A stretch of 37,820 bases of DNA from assembly GCA_019116945.1 (NCBI GenBank), contig DXAR01000002.1, positions 1 to 37,820 on the forward strand, in the 5' to 3' direction. A model generated the notes under the pieces. That model made no database searches and was not told where the DNA came from. It worked only from the letters and a program-made list of their open reading frames with translations. This document shows positions 1 through 9,300 of this stretch, one piece after another (the stretch's first letter is position 1; every line of letters begins with the position of its first letter). The position numbers and the translations under genes were made by a program. Source of the stretch: Candidatus Janibacter merdipullorum. Lineage in GTDB: Bacteria; Actinomycetota; Actinomycetes; Actinomycetales; Dermatophilaceae.

Positions 1-548
1 AGGAGTCGCTCGTCGAGGGCATCCACGCCTACCCCGGCCGGGGGACGCAGGTGCCGCTCTACATCCTCGGCTCCTCCCTCTTCGGCGCCCAGCTCGCCGC
101 CGCCTACGGACTGCCGTACGCCTTCGCGAGCCACTTCGCACCCGACGCGCTCGAGCAGGCGGTCCGTGTCTATCGCGAGCGGTTCACCCCCAGCGAGCAG
201 CTGGAGCGGCCGTACGTCATCGCCGCGGCCAACGTCATCGCCGCCGACGACGGAGCCGAGGCTCGGCAGATCGAGGAGAAGGTCCTCCATGCCCGGGTGC
301 GGATGCTCGCCGGGCGGGTCGGCTCGGGGCCGATCGACGACGACACGGTCGTCGCGCTCCTCGACACGGCGGTCGGCGCGCAGGCGCGGCACATGCTCCA
401 CCACACCATCGCCGGCGACGCCGGGGAGGTCGCCCGGGGGTTGGCGGACTTCGCCGTGCTGGCGGATGCCGACGAGCTCATGGTCACGAACCCGGCCCCC
501 GGTCTGGACCAGCGGCTGCGGACCCTGGAGATCCTCGCCGCGCTCTGA
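1..548 (+). CDS. LLM-class flavin-dependent oxidoreductase, C-terminal part (5' truncated)
   Basis: The reading frame is open from position 3 to a TGA at 546-548, so the gene begins outside the window and only about the last 180 residues are present. The segment ILGSSLFGAQLAAAYGLPYA followed by FASHFAP is the conserved strand-helix core of the luciferase-like monooxygenase family, in which a bacterial-luciferase TIM barrel uses reduced FMN or F420. The remaining helices up to RLRTLEILAAL match the usual C-terminus. The substrate cannot be told from this part. No gene follows on the same strand; the next gene converges on it. An in-frame ATG at 51 is internal to the conserved core and is not a real start. 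Family assignment is firm, specific function unknown. Confidence 0.85.
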   Translation, partial: ESLVEGIHAYPGRGTQVPLYILGSSLFGAQLAAAYGLPYAFASHFAPDALEQAVRVYRERFTPSEQLERPYVIAAANVIAADDGAEARQIEEKVLHARVRMLAGRVGSGPIDDDTVVALLDTAVGAQARHMLHHTIAGDAGEVARGLADFAVLADADELMVTNPAPGLDQRLRTLEILAAL

Positions 549-613
549 CCGAAACCTGACCCTTGGACGGTTTTCCTGACCGAAGTGGGGTGGAGTCGCC
601 CATCGGGTGGGCC

Positions 614-619
614 TAGCGT
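614..619 (+). promoter_or_regulatory. Candidate -10 hexamer TAGCGT without a gene downstream
   Basis: The string GCCTAGCGT is the same as the one at 2201-2209 that serves the ABC transporter gene. Here no same-strand gene follows before the convergent esterase ends at 818. If active it would give a short RNA from about 626 ending at the hairpin at 756-806. No good -35 element is visible. Confidence 0.25.
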
Positions 620-755
620 TGTTCCTGCGACGCTTCGTGGCCCGCACATCCCGCACTTCGTGTGCGAGCGACGAGCTGAACCGACCGAGCAGGGCCGGGA
701 AGGGACCTGTTCGGCCTTCGGTTTCCCGGGTTACGCCCGGGCGACCGCCTCTGGG
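620..755. other. GC-rich intergenic stretch with potential RNA folds, no gene
   Basis: No convincing coding region is seen. Local inverted repeats are present: CGCACA (643-648) with TGTGCG (661-666), and CCCGGG/CCCGGG arms around 726-742. A plus-strand transcript would be strongly folded. Some short strings (GCTGAACC near 674, GGGTAGG near 753) recall actinobacterial c-di-AMP riboswitches, but the hallmark conserved strings are absent, so no riboswitch is called. Confidence 0.3.
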
Positions 756-806
756 TAGGCCCCCTTCGACGTCATGTCTCCTCCCCCCGACGTCGAGGGG
801 GGCCTT
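756..806. terminator. Strong hairpin, probable bidirectional terminator
   Basis: Arms at 756-773 and 789-806 pair over 18 positions with one end mismatch and one G-U-type pair around a 15-nt loop. It lies 11 bp beyond the stop of the minus-strand esterase and is the only strong hairpin between the two convergent genes. There is no U tract, as is usual in GC-rich actinobacteria. The left arm contains one copy of the CCCTTCG heptamer that recurs throughout the window. Confidence 0.6.
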
Positions 807-817
807 GGCGTTCCCGC

Positions 818-2155
818 TCAGACCGGCAGGTCGCGCACCTCGATCAGTCCCGGCTCGGAGACGACCCCGACAGGACCCGACCGGGCGAAGGCGGCCCATA
901 TCTCCCGCAGCCGTCGGCCGGAGCGATCGAGGTCGCGGGGATCGGCTCCGGCGACGATCTCGGCCCCGGCCCAGGTCTCCGGGTGCCCGAAGAGGAGGGG
1001 GAGCTCGACGGTGTGCGCCCCCGCGAGTGGGTTGCCGGGGGCGCCCCACCTGATGAGGTAGCGCTGACCACGACCACCCGCGTGGTGGTGACGGTCGGCG
1101 AAGGCGAGGACCCCCCTTCCGTAGATCCGGTCGGTGAGCCGGGCGACGAGGCGGCGGACGAAGGGCGCCGCCCACCGCCACGACATGAGGCCGCCGGCGG
1201 CCTTGGCGACGAAGAAGGCCGCCTCCCGGTCGGTCGACCCGATGAGGACCTCCACACGACCGGCGGCCTCGCTCCAGGCGGCGTCGAGGTCGGCCTCGGC
1301 GGGCAGCGGGTCGTGCCCGTACTGCACGCCGAAGGGCATCCCGGCGCGCAGTCCGTACTTGGCGAAGGGGGGTTCCACCCCCGGCTGGGCGGCGAGGACC
1401 TCGTCGATGTGGGCCTCGGCCGTCACGGCCTCGGCGGCCTGCATCATGCGGGCGGCCATCTCGCTGCGTCCGGGCATGACCCCGATGGGTGGGCTCTGGA
1501 TGATGGCGCGGTGGAAGAGGCCCTCCGCTCCCTTCGCGATCATGAGGTGCGCGGTGGCGTCGCCCCCGGCGGACTGGCCGAAGACGGTCACCGCGTCGGG
1601 GTCGCCACCGAAGGCGGCGATGTTGGTGCGGACCCAGCGCAGCGCTTCGATCTGGTCGAGGAGGCCGAGGTTGGCCGGGCGACTCGCCCCGTCGCCGAGG
1701 TAACCGAGGAGGCCCAACCGGTAGGTGACGGTGACGACGACGACCTGCTGCTCCGTGACGAGCCGGGCCGGGTCGTAGATCGCGAGGTCGCCGGCGCCGG
1801 AGGTGTAGGAGCCGCCGTGGATCATCACCATGACCGGCAGGGCCGCGCCCGCCGTCGCGGAGGCCGGGACGGTCACCGAGAGGCGTTGGCAGTCCTCGTC
1901 GTGACCGAGCTCGCCGCGCGTGACGCCGAGGACACGCTCGGTGAACTCCATCGGCGGCTGCGGGCAGGCCGGTGCCTTCCGGGTCGCGTCGACGAGGGGG
2001 ACGCTCGGCTCGGGTGTCGGCCGCTCGAAGCGGCCCGCCCGGGCGTAGCGAATCCCCCTGGCCCGCAGGACATCCCCGTCGGCCACCCCGACGATCTCCC
2101 CTGCGGGGGCTGACCAGCGAGGGGTGCTCCCTTCGGCCTCGGTGCTCGACGTCAT
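818..2155 (-). CDS. Type B carboxylesterase/lipase family protein
   Basis: The 445-residue protein is an alpha/beta-hydrolase of the carboxylesterase type B family, which hydrolyses carboxylic esters. Visible landmarks are the DEDCQRL motif (about residues 86-92), the oxyanion-hole HGGSYTSG (113-120), the NLGLLDQIEALRWV block (162-185) and the nucleophile elbow GQSAGG with Ser195. A histidine in the segment AHTVELPLLFGHPETW near the C-terminus is the likely catalytic base. There is no signal peptide, so it should be cytoplasmic. It is a little shorter than the usual 480-550 residues. The ATG start lies 6 nt from a TACCGT hexamer (2162-2167), consistent with leaderless expression. It is divergent from the ABC transporter unit. 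Natural substrate unknown. Confidence 0.9.
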   Translation of the reverse strand: MTSSTEAEGSTPRWSAPAGEIVGVADGDVLRARGIRYARAGRFERPTPEPSVPLVDATRKAPACPQPPMEFTERVLGVTRGELGHDEDCQRLSVTVPASATAGAALPVMVMIHGGSYTSGAGDLAIYDPARLVTEQQVVVVTVTYRLGLLGYLGDGASRPANLGLLDQIEALRWVRTNIAAFGGDPDAVTVFGQSAGGDATAHLMIAKGAEGLFHRAIIQSPPIGVMPGRSEMAARMMQAAEAVTAEAHIDEVLAAQPGVEPPFAKYGLRAGMPFGVQYGHDPLPAEADLDAAWSEAAGRVEVLIGSTDREAAFFVAKAAGGLMSWRWAAPFVRRLVARLTDRIYGRGVLAFADRHHHAGGRGQRYLIRWGAPGNPLAGAHTVELPLLFGHPETWAGAEIVAGADPRDLDRSGRRLREIWAAFARSGPVGVVSEPGLIEVRDLPV

Positions 2156-2161
2156 GGCCCG

Positions 2162-2209
2162 ACGGTAGCCAATAAGTCGCTGGTGGCTGTCGGCCCTCTG
2201 GCCTAGCGT
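2162..2209. promoter_or_regulatory. Divergent promoter region, esterase / ABC transporter
   Basis: On the minus strand TACCGT (2167-2162) ends 6 nt before the esterase ATG. On the plus strand TAGCGT (2204-2209) ends 8 nt before the GTG of the ABC ATPase at 2218. Both spacings fit leaderless transcripts. No clear -35 boxes or operator palindromes are visible. Confidence 0.5.
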
Positions 2210-2217
2210 GGTGGCAC

Positions 2218-3198
2218 GTGACGAACCACGCGATCGAGGCCACCGGCCTGACGAAGACCTACGGGAAGGTGCGTGCCCTTCGGGGCATCGACCTCGCCGT
2301 CCCCGCGGGAAGTGTGCTCGGCGTCCTCGGGCCCAACGGCGCCGGCAAGACGACGGCCGTGCGCATCCTCTCCACCCTCATCCGCCCGGATGCGGGACGG
2401 GCGAGCGTCGCGGGGGTCGACGTCGTCGCCGACCCCCTGGAGGTGCGCTCGCGCATCGGCGTGGCGGGTCAGTACGCGGCCGTCGACGAGTACCTCTCCG
2501 GCCGGGAGAACCTCGAGATGATCGGGCGCCTCTACCACCTCGGGGGGCCCGCGGCGCGTCGTCGGGCCACGGAGCTGCTCGCCGACTTCCGACTCGAGGA
2601 CGCGGCCGACCGCCCGGCGAAGACCTACTCCGGCGGCATGCGTCGGCGACTCGACCTGGCGGGGGCCCTCGTCATGCGTCCCGCCGTGGTCTTCCTCGAC
2701 GAGCCGACGACGGGCCTCGACCCCCGTTCGCGGGGCGACATGTGGGAGGTCATCCGCGACCTCGTCGGGTCGGGGACGACAGTGCTCCTCACGACCCAGT
2801 ACCTCGAGGAGGCCGACTACCTCGCCGACGACATCGTCGTCATCGACCAAGGGCAGATCATCGCCCAAGGGACCGCTGACCAACTCAAGGCCCACGTCGG
2901 CGGGGAGCGCCTCACCGTGACGGTCGCGGAGGAGGAGCGTCTCGACGACGCGGTTGCCGCCGTGCAGCCGGTGGGGAGCGGCGAGGTGGATGTCGACGAG
3001 CACACCCGCACGCTCATCGTCCCCGTCGACACCGGCACCACCGCCCTCGTGGACGCCGTCGGGCGCCTCGGCGCCGTGGGGATCACGGTGCAGGACATCG
3101 GCATCCGCCGGCCCACGCTCGACGATGCCTTCCTCTCGCTCACCGGGCACCGCGCCGAGGACGAGACCGAGACCGAGACCCGGGAGGAGAGCGCATGA
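2218..3198 (+). CDS. ABC transporter ATP-binding protein, DrrA-like
   Basis: This 326-residue protein is the ATPase of a two-component exporter of the daunorubicin-resistance (DrrA) family. Walker A is GPNGAGKT (38-45), the signature is YSGGMRR (137-143), Walker B is VVFLDEP (157-163) followed by TTGLDPRS, and LLTTQYLEEAD (190-200) carries Gln at the H-loop position, which is normal in DrrA proteins. The C-terminal hundred residues form the DUF4162-type extension of this family. Translation starts at GTG 2218, close behind a -10-like hexamer. The stop overlaps the permease start by ATGA, so the two are translationally coupled. The likely role is export of a hydrophobic drug or lipid; the substrate is not shown. 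Confidence 0.93.
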   Translation: MTNHAIEATGLTKTYGKVRALRGIDLAVPAGSVLGVLGPNGAGKTTAVRILSTLIRPDAGRASVAGVDVVADPLEVRSRIGVAGQYAAVDEYLSGRENLEMIGRLYHLGGPAARRRATELLADFRLEDAADRPAKTYSGGMRRRLDLAGALVMRPAVVFLDEPTTGLDPRSRGDMWEVIRDLVGSGTTVLLTTQYLEEADYLADDIVVIDQGQIIAQGTADQLKAHVGGERLTVTVAEEERLDDAVAAVQPVGSGEVDVDEHTRTLIVPVDTGTTALVDAVGRLGAVGITVQDIGIRRPTLDDAFLSLTGHRAEDETETETREESA

Positions 3199-4022
3199 GT
3201 CACCTCGTCAGCGACTCGATGACGATCGTCCGGCGCAACCTCATCAAGATCAAGCGCGTCCCGGACCTGCTCGTCTTCACCACCCTGCAGCCGATCATGT
3301 TCGTGCTGCTCTTCGGCTTCGTCTTCGGGGCACTCACCGGGGGCAACCCCGACGGGTACCGCGAGTTCATGATGGCCGGGATCTTCGCGCAGACCGTCGT
3401 CTTCGGCGGGACCTTCACCGGCTTCGGCATGGCCGAGGACATGCAGAAGGGGGTCATCGACCGCTTCCGCACGCTGCCGATGCACCCCGGGGCCGTCCTC
3501 ATCGGGCGCACCCTGTCCGACGTGGTCAACAACGTCATCTCGCTCCTCGTCATGGCCCTGACCGGCCTGGCGATCGGGTGGCGGATGCGCGAAGGGCTCC
3601 TCGAGACCTTCGTCGGTTTCGCGCTGCTGCTCCTCTTCGCCTACGCCATCAGCTGGATCATGGCCTTCGTCGGACTCAAGGTGCGCACGCCAGAGGTCGT
3701 CGGCAATGCGGCCTTCATCGTCATCTTCCCGTTGACCTTCATCGCCAACACCTTCGTCCCTGCGGAGAACCTGCCGTCCGCGCTGCGGGCCTTCGCCGGC
3801 TGGAACCCCGTCTCGACGCTCACGCACGCCGCCCGAGAGAACTTCGGCAACCTCGATGCCCTGGCTGGGCAGGGGATGAGCGAGGAGGCCGCGCGGCAGG
3901 CCGCGGAGTACACGTGGGCGCTGCAGCACGCGGAGCTCTACACCCTCGCGTGGGTGATCATCATCCTCGCGATCTTCGTGCCGCTCTCGATCCGGACCTA
4001 CCAGCGGACGGTGCTGCGCTGA
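3195..4022 (+). CDS. ABC transporter permease, DrrB-like (ABC-2 type)
   Basis: The 275-residue membrane protein partners the preceding ATPase. Six hydrophobic segments can be seen, including LVFTTLQPIMFVLLFGFVFG near the start, the VFGGTFTGFGMAEDM region, ISLLVMALTGLAI, FALLLLFAYAISWIMAFVGL and VIIILAIFVPLSI near the end. The EDMQKGVIDRFRTLPMHPGAVLIGRT loop is the ABC-2 permease signature region of DrrB proteins. Its start overlaps the ATPase stop (ATGA) and its stop overlaps the next start (TGATG), giving a tight three-gene unit. Function inferred: membrane channel of a drug or lipid exporter. Confidence 0.9.
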   Translation: MSHLVSDSMTIVRRNLIKIKRVPDLLVFTTLQPIMFVLLFGFVFGALTGGNPDGYREFMMAGIFAQTVVFGGTFTGFGMAEDMQKGVIDRFRTLPMHPGAVLIGRTLSDVVNNVISLLVMALTGLAIGWRMREGLLETFVGFALLLLFAYAISWIMAFVGLKVRTPEVVGNAAFIVIFPLTFIANTFVPAENLPSALRAFAGWNPVSTLTHAARENFGNLDALAGQGMSEEAARQAAEYTWALQHAELYTLAWVIIILAIFVPLSIRTYQRTVLR

Positions 4023-4510
4023 TGGACGAGATCGAGGCCTTCTGGCAGCGGGCGCAGCAGCACGCCGACCTCGCCTCCGTGTCCTCCTACACGGGGGCCA
4101 ACCCGCTCGCGCTCCTCCGGCCGCCGGCGTGGGCGTTCGGGGTCACCCCGGAGCTGGCCGACGAGCTCCTCGCGCTCGTCCTCGCCGGGACCAAGACGGC
4201 GACCGCCTCCGCTCTCTGGGACTACGAGGCCGAAGGGGAGGACCTCCCTTCGGAGGGCACCCTCGGCATCGTCGTCGACGGCTCCGGACATCCGCGGGCC
4301 CTCGTCGTCACGACCCGGGTGCGGACCGTCCTCTTCGACGAGGTGGACGCGGAGCACGCCTACGCCGAAGGGGAGGGCGACCGCTCGCTGGCCAACTGGC
4401 GGCGGGTGCACGAGGACTTCTTCACCGAGCACGCGGCCCACGACCGGGGCTTCGCCCCGGACATGCCCGTCGTCCTCGAGGAGCTGCGGGTGCTCCACGC
4501 CGAGCCCTGA
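4022..4510 (+). CDS. ASCH domain-containing protein
   Basis: The 162-residue protein matches the ASCH fold (PUA-like barrel) in its larger YqfB/Rv-like form: LVLAGTKTATASALWDYE near residues 54-71, the central ALVVTTRVRTVLFDEVD strand pair, then EGEGDRSLANWRRVHEDFF with the conserved acidic and aromatic positions. ASCH proteins bind RNA or modified nucleosides; some are amidohydrolases of N4-acetylcytidine, but the specific activity here is unknown. The ATG start overlaps the permease stop by one base (TGATG). That linkage is probably transcriptional convenience rather than evidence of a shared job. Confidence 0.85.
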   Translation: MDEIEAFWQRAQQHADLASVSSYTGANPLALLRPPAWAFGVTPELADELLALVLAGTKTATASALWDYEAEGEDLPSEGTLGIVVDGSGHPRALVVTTRVRTVLFDEVDAEHAYAEGEGDRSLANWRRVHEDFFTEHAAHDRGFAPDMPVVLEELRVLHAEP

Positions 4511-4531
4511 CCCTGTGCCCGATAAGCCCGG

Positions 4532-4549
4532 GTGCGCCGGGGTGCGCAC
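4532..4549. terminator. Short hairpin between convergent genes
   Basis: GTGCGC (4532-4537) and GCGCAC (4544-4549) form a perfect 6-bp stem with a 6-nt loop in the 59 bp between the ASCH gene and the end of recD. No U tract. A weak candidate. Confidence 0.3.
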
Positions 4550-4569
4550 GGCGGGTGCTCGGCCGCTCG

Positions 4570-6366
4570 TCAGACCCGGTGGCGCAGTCCCGTCGCACGC
4601 TGGGTGCGGCGCTCGACGGCGGCGCGGACCGCGGCCTCGGACCCGACGAGGGTCACCGACTCCTGGGCCCGGGTGATCGCGGTGTAGAGCAGCTCGCGGG
4701 TGAGGAGTCGGGAGGCCGCGTCGGGCAGCAACACCGTCACCGAGCGGGCCTGGCTGCCCTGGCTCTTGTGGATCGTCAGCGCGTGCGCGGTCTCGACCTC
4801 GGCGAGGGAGGTCGCGGCGTGCACCGCAGGCGAGGTCGGCTCCCCGAAGGCGCCGACGACCCGGGCGTCCTCCCGCAGGGCCATGACGCCGGTGTCGCCG
4901 TTGTAGAGCCCGAGGCCCCGGTCGTTGGTCGTCACGAGCAGGGGGCGCCCGACGACCTGGCGTCCGGCGTACTCCGTGGCCTCGCCGAGCCACCGCTCGA
5001 CCCGGTCGTTCCACGGGCCGACGCCCCACGGGCCGTCGCGGTGGGCGCAGAGCAGTCGGTGCTCCCCGAGCTGGGTCAGGGCCCCCGCGTAGTCCCCCGC
5101 GAGAGCGTGCTCCCGCAGCCGGAGAGCATGCTCGAGGAGACGCGGCCGCAGGGCCTCGTCGGCGGCGAGGACGTCGTCGACGACGAGGTGCTCGACCGGT
5201 CCGCCCGATCGCGCCGCGCCCAGCAGCTCGAGGGTCCGGTCGGCGTCGCCGGTGCGGACGGCCTCGGCGAGCGCTCCGATCTCCTCCCCGAAGCGGTGCG
5301 AGGTGCGCAGCCGGACGACCGGGCTGCCCTCGCGGCCGGCGTAACCGGCGACGAGGTCGGCGAGGACGGCTCCGGCCTCGACGGAGGCGAGCTGGTCGGG
5401 GTCACCGACGAGGACGAGCCGGGAGGTCGGGCGCAGCGCCTCGAGCAGGCGTGCGGTGAGCGTCAGGGAGAGCATCGACGCCTCGTCGACGACGACGATG
5501 TCGTGCGGCAGCGGGTTGCGTCGGTCGCGGCGGAAGCGGTTGCTGCTGTCCGGCCGCCAGCCGAGCAGCCGGTGGACCGTCACGGCCTCGACGTCGCTGC
5601 CGAGACGGGCCCGGTCAGGGGCCGGGAGGTGCTCGAGGGAGCCGAGCACTGACTCGCGCAGCCGGGCCGCAGCCTTGCCCGTGGGGGCGGCCAGCGCGAT
5701 GCGTGGGCGGTGACCGGTGGCCTCGGCCTGCTCGAGGAGGAGGGTCAGCAGGCCGGCGACGGTCGAGGTCTTGCCCGTGCCGGGGCCGCCGGCGAGCACG
5801 CTCGTCAGCCGCGAGGCCGCCGAGCGCACCGCGTCCCGCTGCTCCGACCAGGAGTCGTCGGGGAAGACCCGCCCCAGCCCGGCGTCGAGGACCGCCCGGT
5901 CGACCGTGGGAGCCGCCGTCCGGGCACGCCGGTCGAGATCCTCGGCCACCTGCACCTCCTCTCGGTGGTAGCGGTCGAGGTAGACGAGGTCGTGCTCGAC
6001 GTGCAGCACCCCGGCGGCAGCCATTGCGCTCTCCGCGACCTGCTGCAACCAGTCGGACGTCGTGGGCAGCTCGACGAACCCGAGCTCGCCCGCGTCGTCA
6101 CCGGTATCGTCACCGCGCTCGCCCGTGAGGAGCTCCCGGGCATGCTCCGGGGACAGGCTCGTCGAGCCTTCCCGGGCACTGCGGACGACGAGCGCGAGGG
6201 TCACGACGACGACGGGGTCGGTCTCGTCGACGAGCTCGGCGAGCCGCGACGCGACGTGCACGTCGGCGGCCTCGAGGACGCCCGCGGCGTTGAGGACGGC
6301 GAGGTCCCCGCTGGCCGTCAGAGCGAGCCGCCGGTCGTGGGGGTCGTCGGGGGCGATGGCGGTCAT
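4570..6366 (-). CDS. recD: Exodeoxyribonuclease V alpha subunit RecD
   Basis: The 598-residue protein is the fast 5'-3' helicase subunit of the RecBCD DNA-end processing machine. The N-terminal 170 residues are the RecB-contacting domain. Helicase motifs follow: Walker A GGPGTGKT (193-200), motif II IVVVDEASML, motif III LVLVGDPDQLASVEAG, and C-terminal ALTIHKSQGSQ and LLYTAITRAQESV. The start chosen is ATG 6366, which overlaps the recB stop as ATGA; a longer frame reaching 6444 would run into recB and is not needed. It is the last gene of recC-recB-recD. All helicase motifs look intact. Confidence 0.93.
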   Translation of the reverse strand: MTAIAPDDPHDRRLALTASGDLAVLNAAGVLEAADVHVASRLAELVDETDPVVVVTLALVVRSAREGSTSLSPEHARELLTGERGDDTGDDAGELGFVELPTTSDWLQQVAESAMAAAGVLHVEHDLVYLDRYHREEVQVAEDLDRRARTAAPTVDRAVLDAGLGRVFPDDSWSEQRDAVRSAASRLTSVLAGGPGTGKTSTVAGLLTLLLEQAEATGHRPRIALAAPTGKAAARLRESVLGSLEHLPAPDRARLGSDVEAVTVHRLLGWRPDSSNRFRRDRRNPLPHDIVVVDEASMLSLTLTARLLEALRPTSRLVLVGDPDQLASVEAGAVLADLVAGYAGREGSPVVRLRTSHRFGEEIGALAEAVRTGDADRTLELLGAARSGGPVEHLVVDDVLAADEALRPRLLEHALRLREHALAGDYAGALTQLGEHRLLCAHRDGPWGVGPWNDRVERWLGEATEYAGRQVVGRPLLVTTNDRGLGLYNGDTGVMALREDARVVGAFGEPTSPAVHAATSLAEVETAHALTIHKSQGSQARSVTVLLPDAASRLLTRELLYTAITRAQESVTLVGSEAAVRAAVERRTQRATGLRHRV

Positions 6367-9300
6367 CGGGCCTCCTCGGTCCGTGGTCCGCGGCCGTCGA
6401 GGAGGTCGGAGACGGCCTCGACGAGGGCGATCGGCGGTTGCCACGAGAAGACACCCGTCGGGTGGTCGTTGACGACCGGCGTCGCGGGACCGGCCATGCC
6501 GCGCAGGTAGAGGTAGAGCACCCCGCCGAAGTGGCGGTCGGGGTCGTAGCCCGGCTGCCGCCAGCGCAGGAACCGGTGCAGGACGACGCCGTAGAGGATG
6601 GCCTGGAGCGGGTAGGAGGAGTGGTTCATGGCCTCGCGCAGCGCAGCCCGGTCGTAGTGGGCGGTGCTCAACGGGGTGTCGACGGGACCGAGCCAGTTGG
6701 TCTTGTAGTCGACGACGAGGTGCCGGTCTCCCACACGCAGGACGACGTCGACGGAGCCGGTGAGGTAGCCGCGGAGGGGCTGATCGCCGAGCGTGGGGTC
6801 GTCGAGCGCCTCGGCGAAGGGGAGGACCGGGTCGTCCGCGGGCAGGTGGGCGCGCATGAGGTCGGCGAGGTCCCCGAGGCGCGCTTCCCCGTTCGAGCGC
6901 ACCGCGTCACCGGTCGCGGAGTCACCGCCCCCGAGCGGCAGCTCGAACTCCATCTCGCACAGCCGGTCGCGGGCGGGGATGTCGCGCAGGGTGGTGCCCG
7001 GAACGAGCGGGCCGAGCGGCGAGCCGACGACCTCGACGAGGGCGTCGGCCAGTGCCTCCCGGTCCAGATCGGGCACTGGCCAGTGGATGATCTGCTCCTC
7101 GATGTGCCCGCGGAGCTCCGTGCGGAGGTCGCCCGCCCCCGCATCGGCCTCCTCGAGGACGGCGTGGACGAGTGAGCCGAAGCCGGCGCCCACCGGCAGC
7201 TCGGCCATGGGCGAAGGGAGGTGCTCGCCCGGTGCGTCGGCGTCCACGGGCGCGGCGGGGGTGCTCCCTTCGTCGTCTCGCCGGTCGGTGCCCTCCGGCT
7301 CGCTGGCGACCAGATCGGCTGCCGGTGGGGCGGCCTCGTCCATCGGCCGGGTCAGCGCCGTGTAGGAGGTCCGGCGCCACGCGTCGTCGACGGTGCGGGT
7401 GAAGTGCCGTACGGACAGCTCGCCGGTGGGGGGCGCCGAGGGCATGGGGAGCGGTGCCGGGGTGTCGACGACCTCGACCCGGAGTGCCCCCTGCCGCTCC
7501 CACTCCTCGACCTGGGCCCGCAGGGTCTCGTCACCGGGGACGGGGTGGCTCCGCGGCACGGCTCCCTGCCCGCGGCTGCGACCGAGCAGGATCCGGTGGA
7601 GGGGCGAGGGGGCGGTGTTCTTCGCCGACGGGAACCACCACGTGACGACCTGGCTCTGCGCGCGGGTCAGGGCGACGTAGAGGAGGCGCAGGGACTCGCC
7701 ACTCTCCTCGGCGGCCGCCCGGTCGAGCCGGTCACGGCGTCCCTCGTCGGAGGTGATCCCGATGTCGAGGCAGCGAGTGCGGTCCTCGCGGTGGAAGTGG
7801 AGGACATCGGGCCGCGGCAGCCACCGGTCGGCGACGAAGGGCAGCATGACGACCGGGTACTGCAGGCCCTTGCTCGCGTGGATGGTCGCCAGGTGCACCG
7901 CGTCGGCGTCGCTGTCGAGGCGTCGGGCCCGCTCCTCCTTGCGCGAGGCGCTCATGCGGTCGCGCAGCCACGCGGTGAGCGAGGCGAGGCCGTCCCCCTC
8001 GGTGACGACCCGCTGGTGCAGGGTCTCGCCGACGTGCCGCAGGTCGGTGAGGAGGCGCTCGCCGCCGGTGCGGGCGAGGACGCGGGCGTCCAGGCCGTCG
8101 GCGGTGGCCGCCGCGAGCACGGCCGCCACGCCGCGGCGGGCGAGCAGCCCGGCCCACGTGCGCAGCCGGTGGGCGATCTCCTCGGTGAGGTCGTCGCCGC
8201 GAGCGTCGAGATCGCCGGCGCTGGCCCCGACGAAGGGAGTCAGGGCCGCCGCCCGCACCCGCTCCGGGCGGTGGGTCAGCTCCATCGCCTCGAGCAGGGT
8301 GAGCCAGGCGCTCGCCGCCGGCGAGTCGTAGATGCTGTCGCTGGAGACGATGATCGACCGGAGCCCGACGGCGCCGAGCGCCGAGCGCACGTGGTCGAGC
8401 TGGGCGCGGGTGTGGGCGAGGACGGCGATGTCCCCGGCGCGCAGCGGCCGCCCGTCGAAGGTCGCACCCCGGGCGAGCAGTCGGGTGATCTCCGCAGCGC
8501 AGTCGGCGGCGACCCGCGGTCGGATCGACCCGATGCTGATCGACTGCTGGCCGGGCACCTGCACGAGCTCGCTCGGGAGCACGCGGAGCCGGACCGGGTC
8601 GAGGAGCCCGTCGGGGGCGACCCCGTCGGCGATCCCGAGACGGCTCGTCTCCTTCGCGGCACGGACCGGGTGCACGACGATCTCGGGGTCCCCGAGCTCC
8701 GCCCCGCCGAGGAGGACGCCGAGGCTGCGGACGAGCGGGGCGTCGGAGCGGTGGTTGGTGTCGAGCGTGTGGGTCGTCGACGCGGTCTCGGCGGCGGTGA
8801 GGTAGGTGTCGACGTCACCGCCGCGGAACCCGTAGATGGCCTGCTTGGGGTCGCCGATGAGCACGAGCGTGCTGTGCCCGGAGAAGGCCCGGTCGAGGAT
8901 CTGCCACTGGACGGGGTCGGTGTCCTGGAACTCGTCGACGAGCACGACCCGCCACCGCTGGCGCATCCGCTCGCGGGCGGGGGAGTCCTCGGGCTCGAGC
9001 GCCGTGGCGAGGTGGGAGAGCAGGTCGTCGTAGCCGAGGAGGCCGAGACGGCGCTTGCGCAGGTCCATCTCCTCGCGCACCCGGTGGGCGAAGCCGAGCA
9101 TCCGGGCGTCGGCGGAGCCGTCGTCGAGCCGGCTCGGGTCGAGCTCGGCGTGCGGGTTCTCGGTCACCGCTCGGGCGATGTCCCCCGCACGCTGCCGGGA
9201 GAAGGCGGGCGGCCCACCGGCTGCGAAGCCCCGCAGGTAGAGGTCGTCGACGACCTCGTCGCGCAGGTCGGAGAGGTCGTCGACGAGGCGGGCGTGCGGG

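Noticed and set aside
660..815. c-di-AMP (ydaO/yuaA) riboswitch
   Set aside because: GCTGAACC and GGGTAGG are suggestive, but the conserved GGGGUGAAU and CAGCUAACC strings are missing and no same-strand gene follows.
6367..6444. Longer RecD start at 6444
   Set aside because: It would overlap recB by over 80 bp; the ATGA overlap at 6366 matches the other junctions of the operon.
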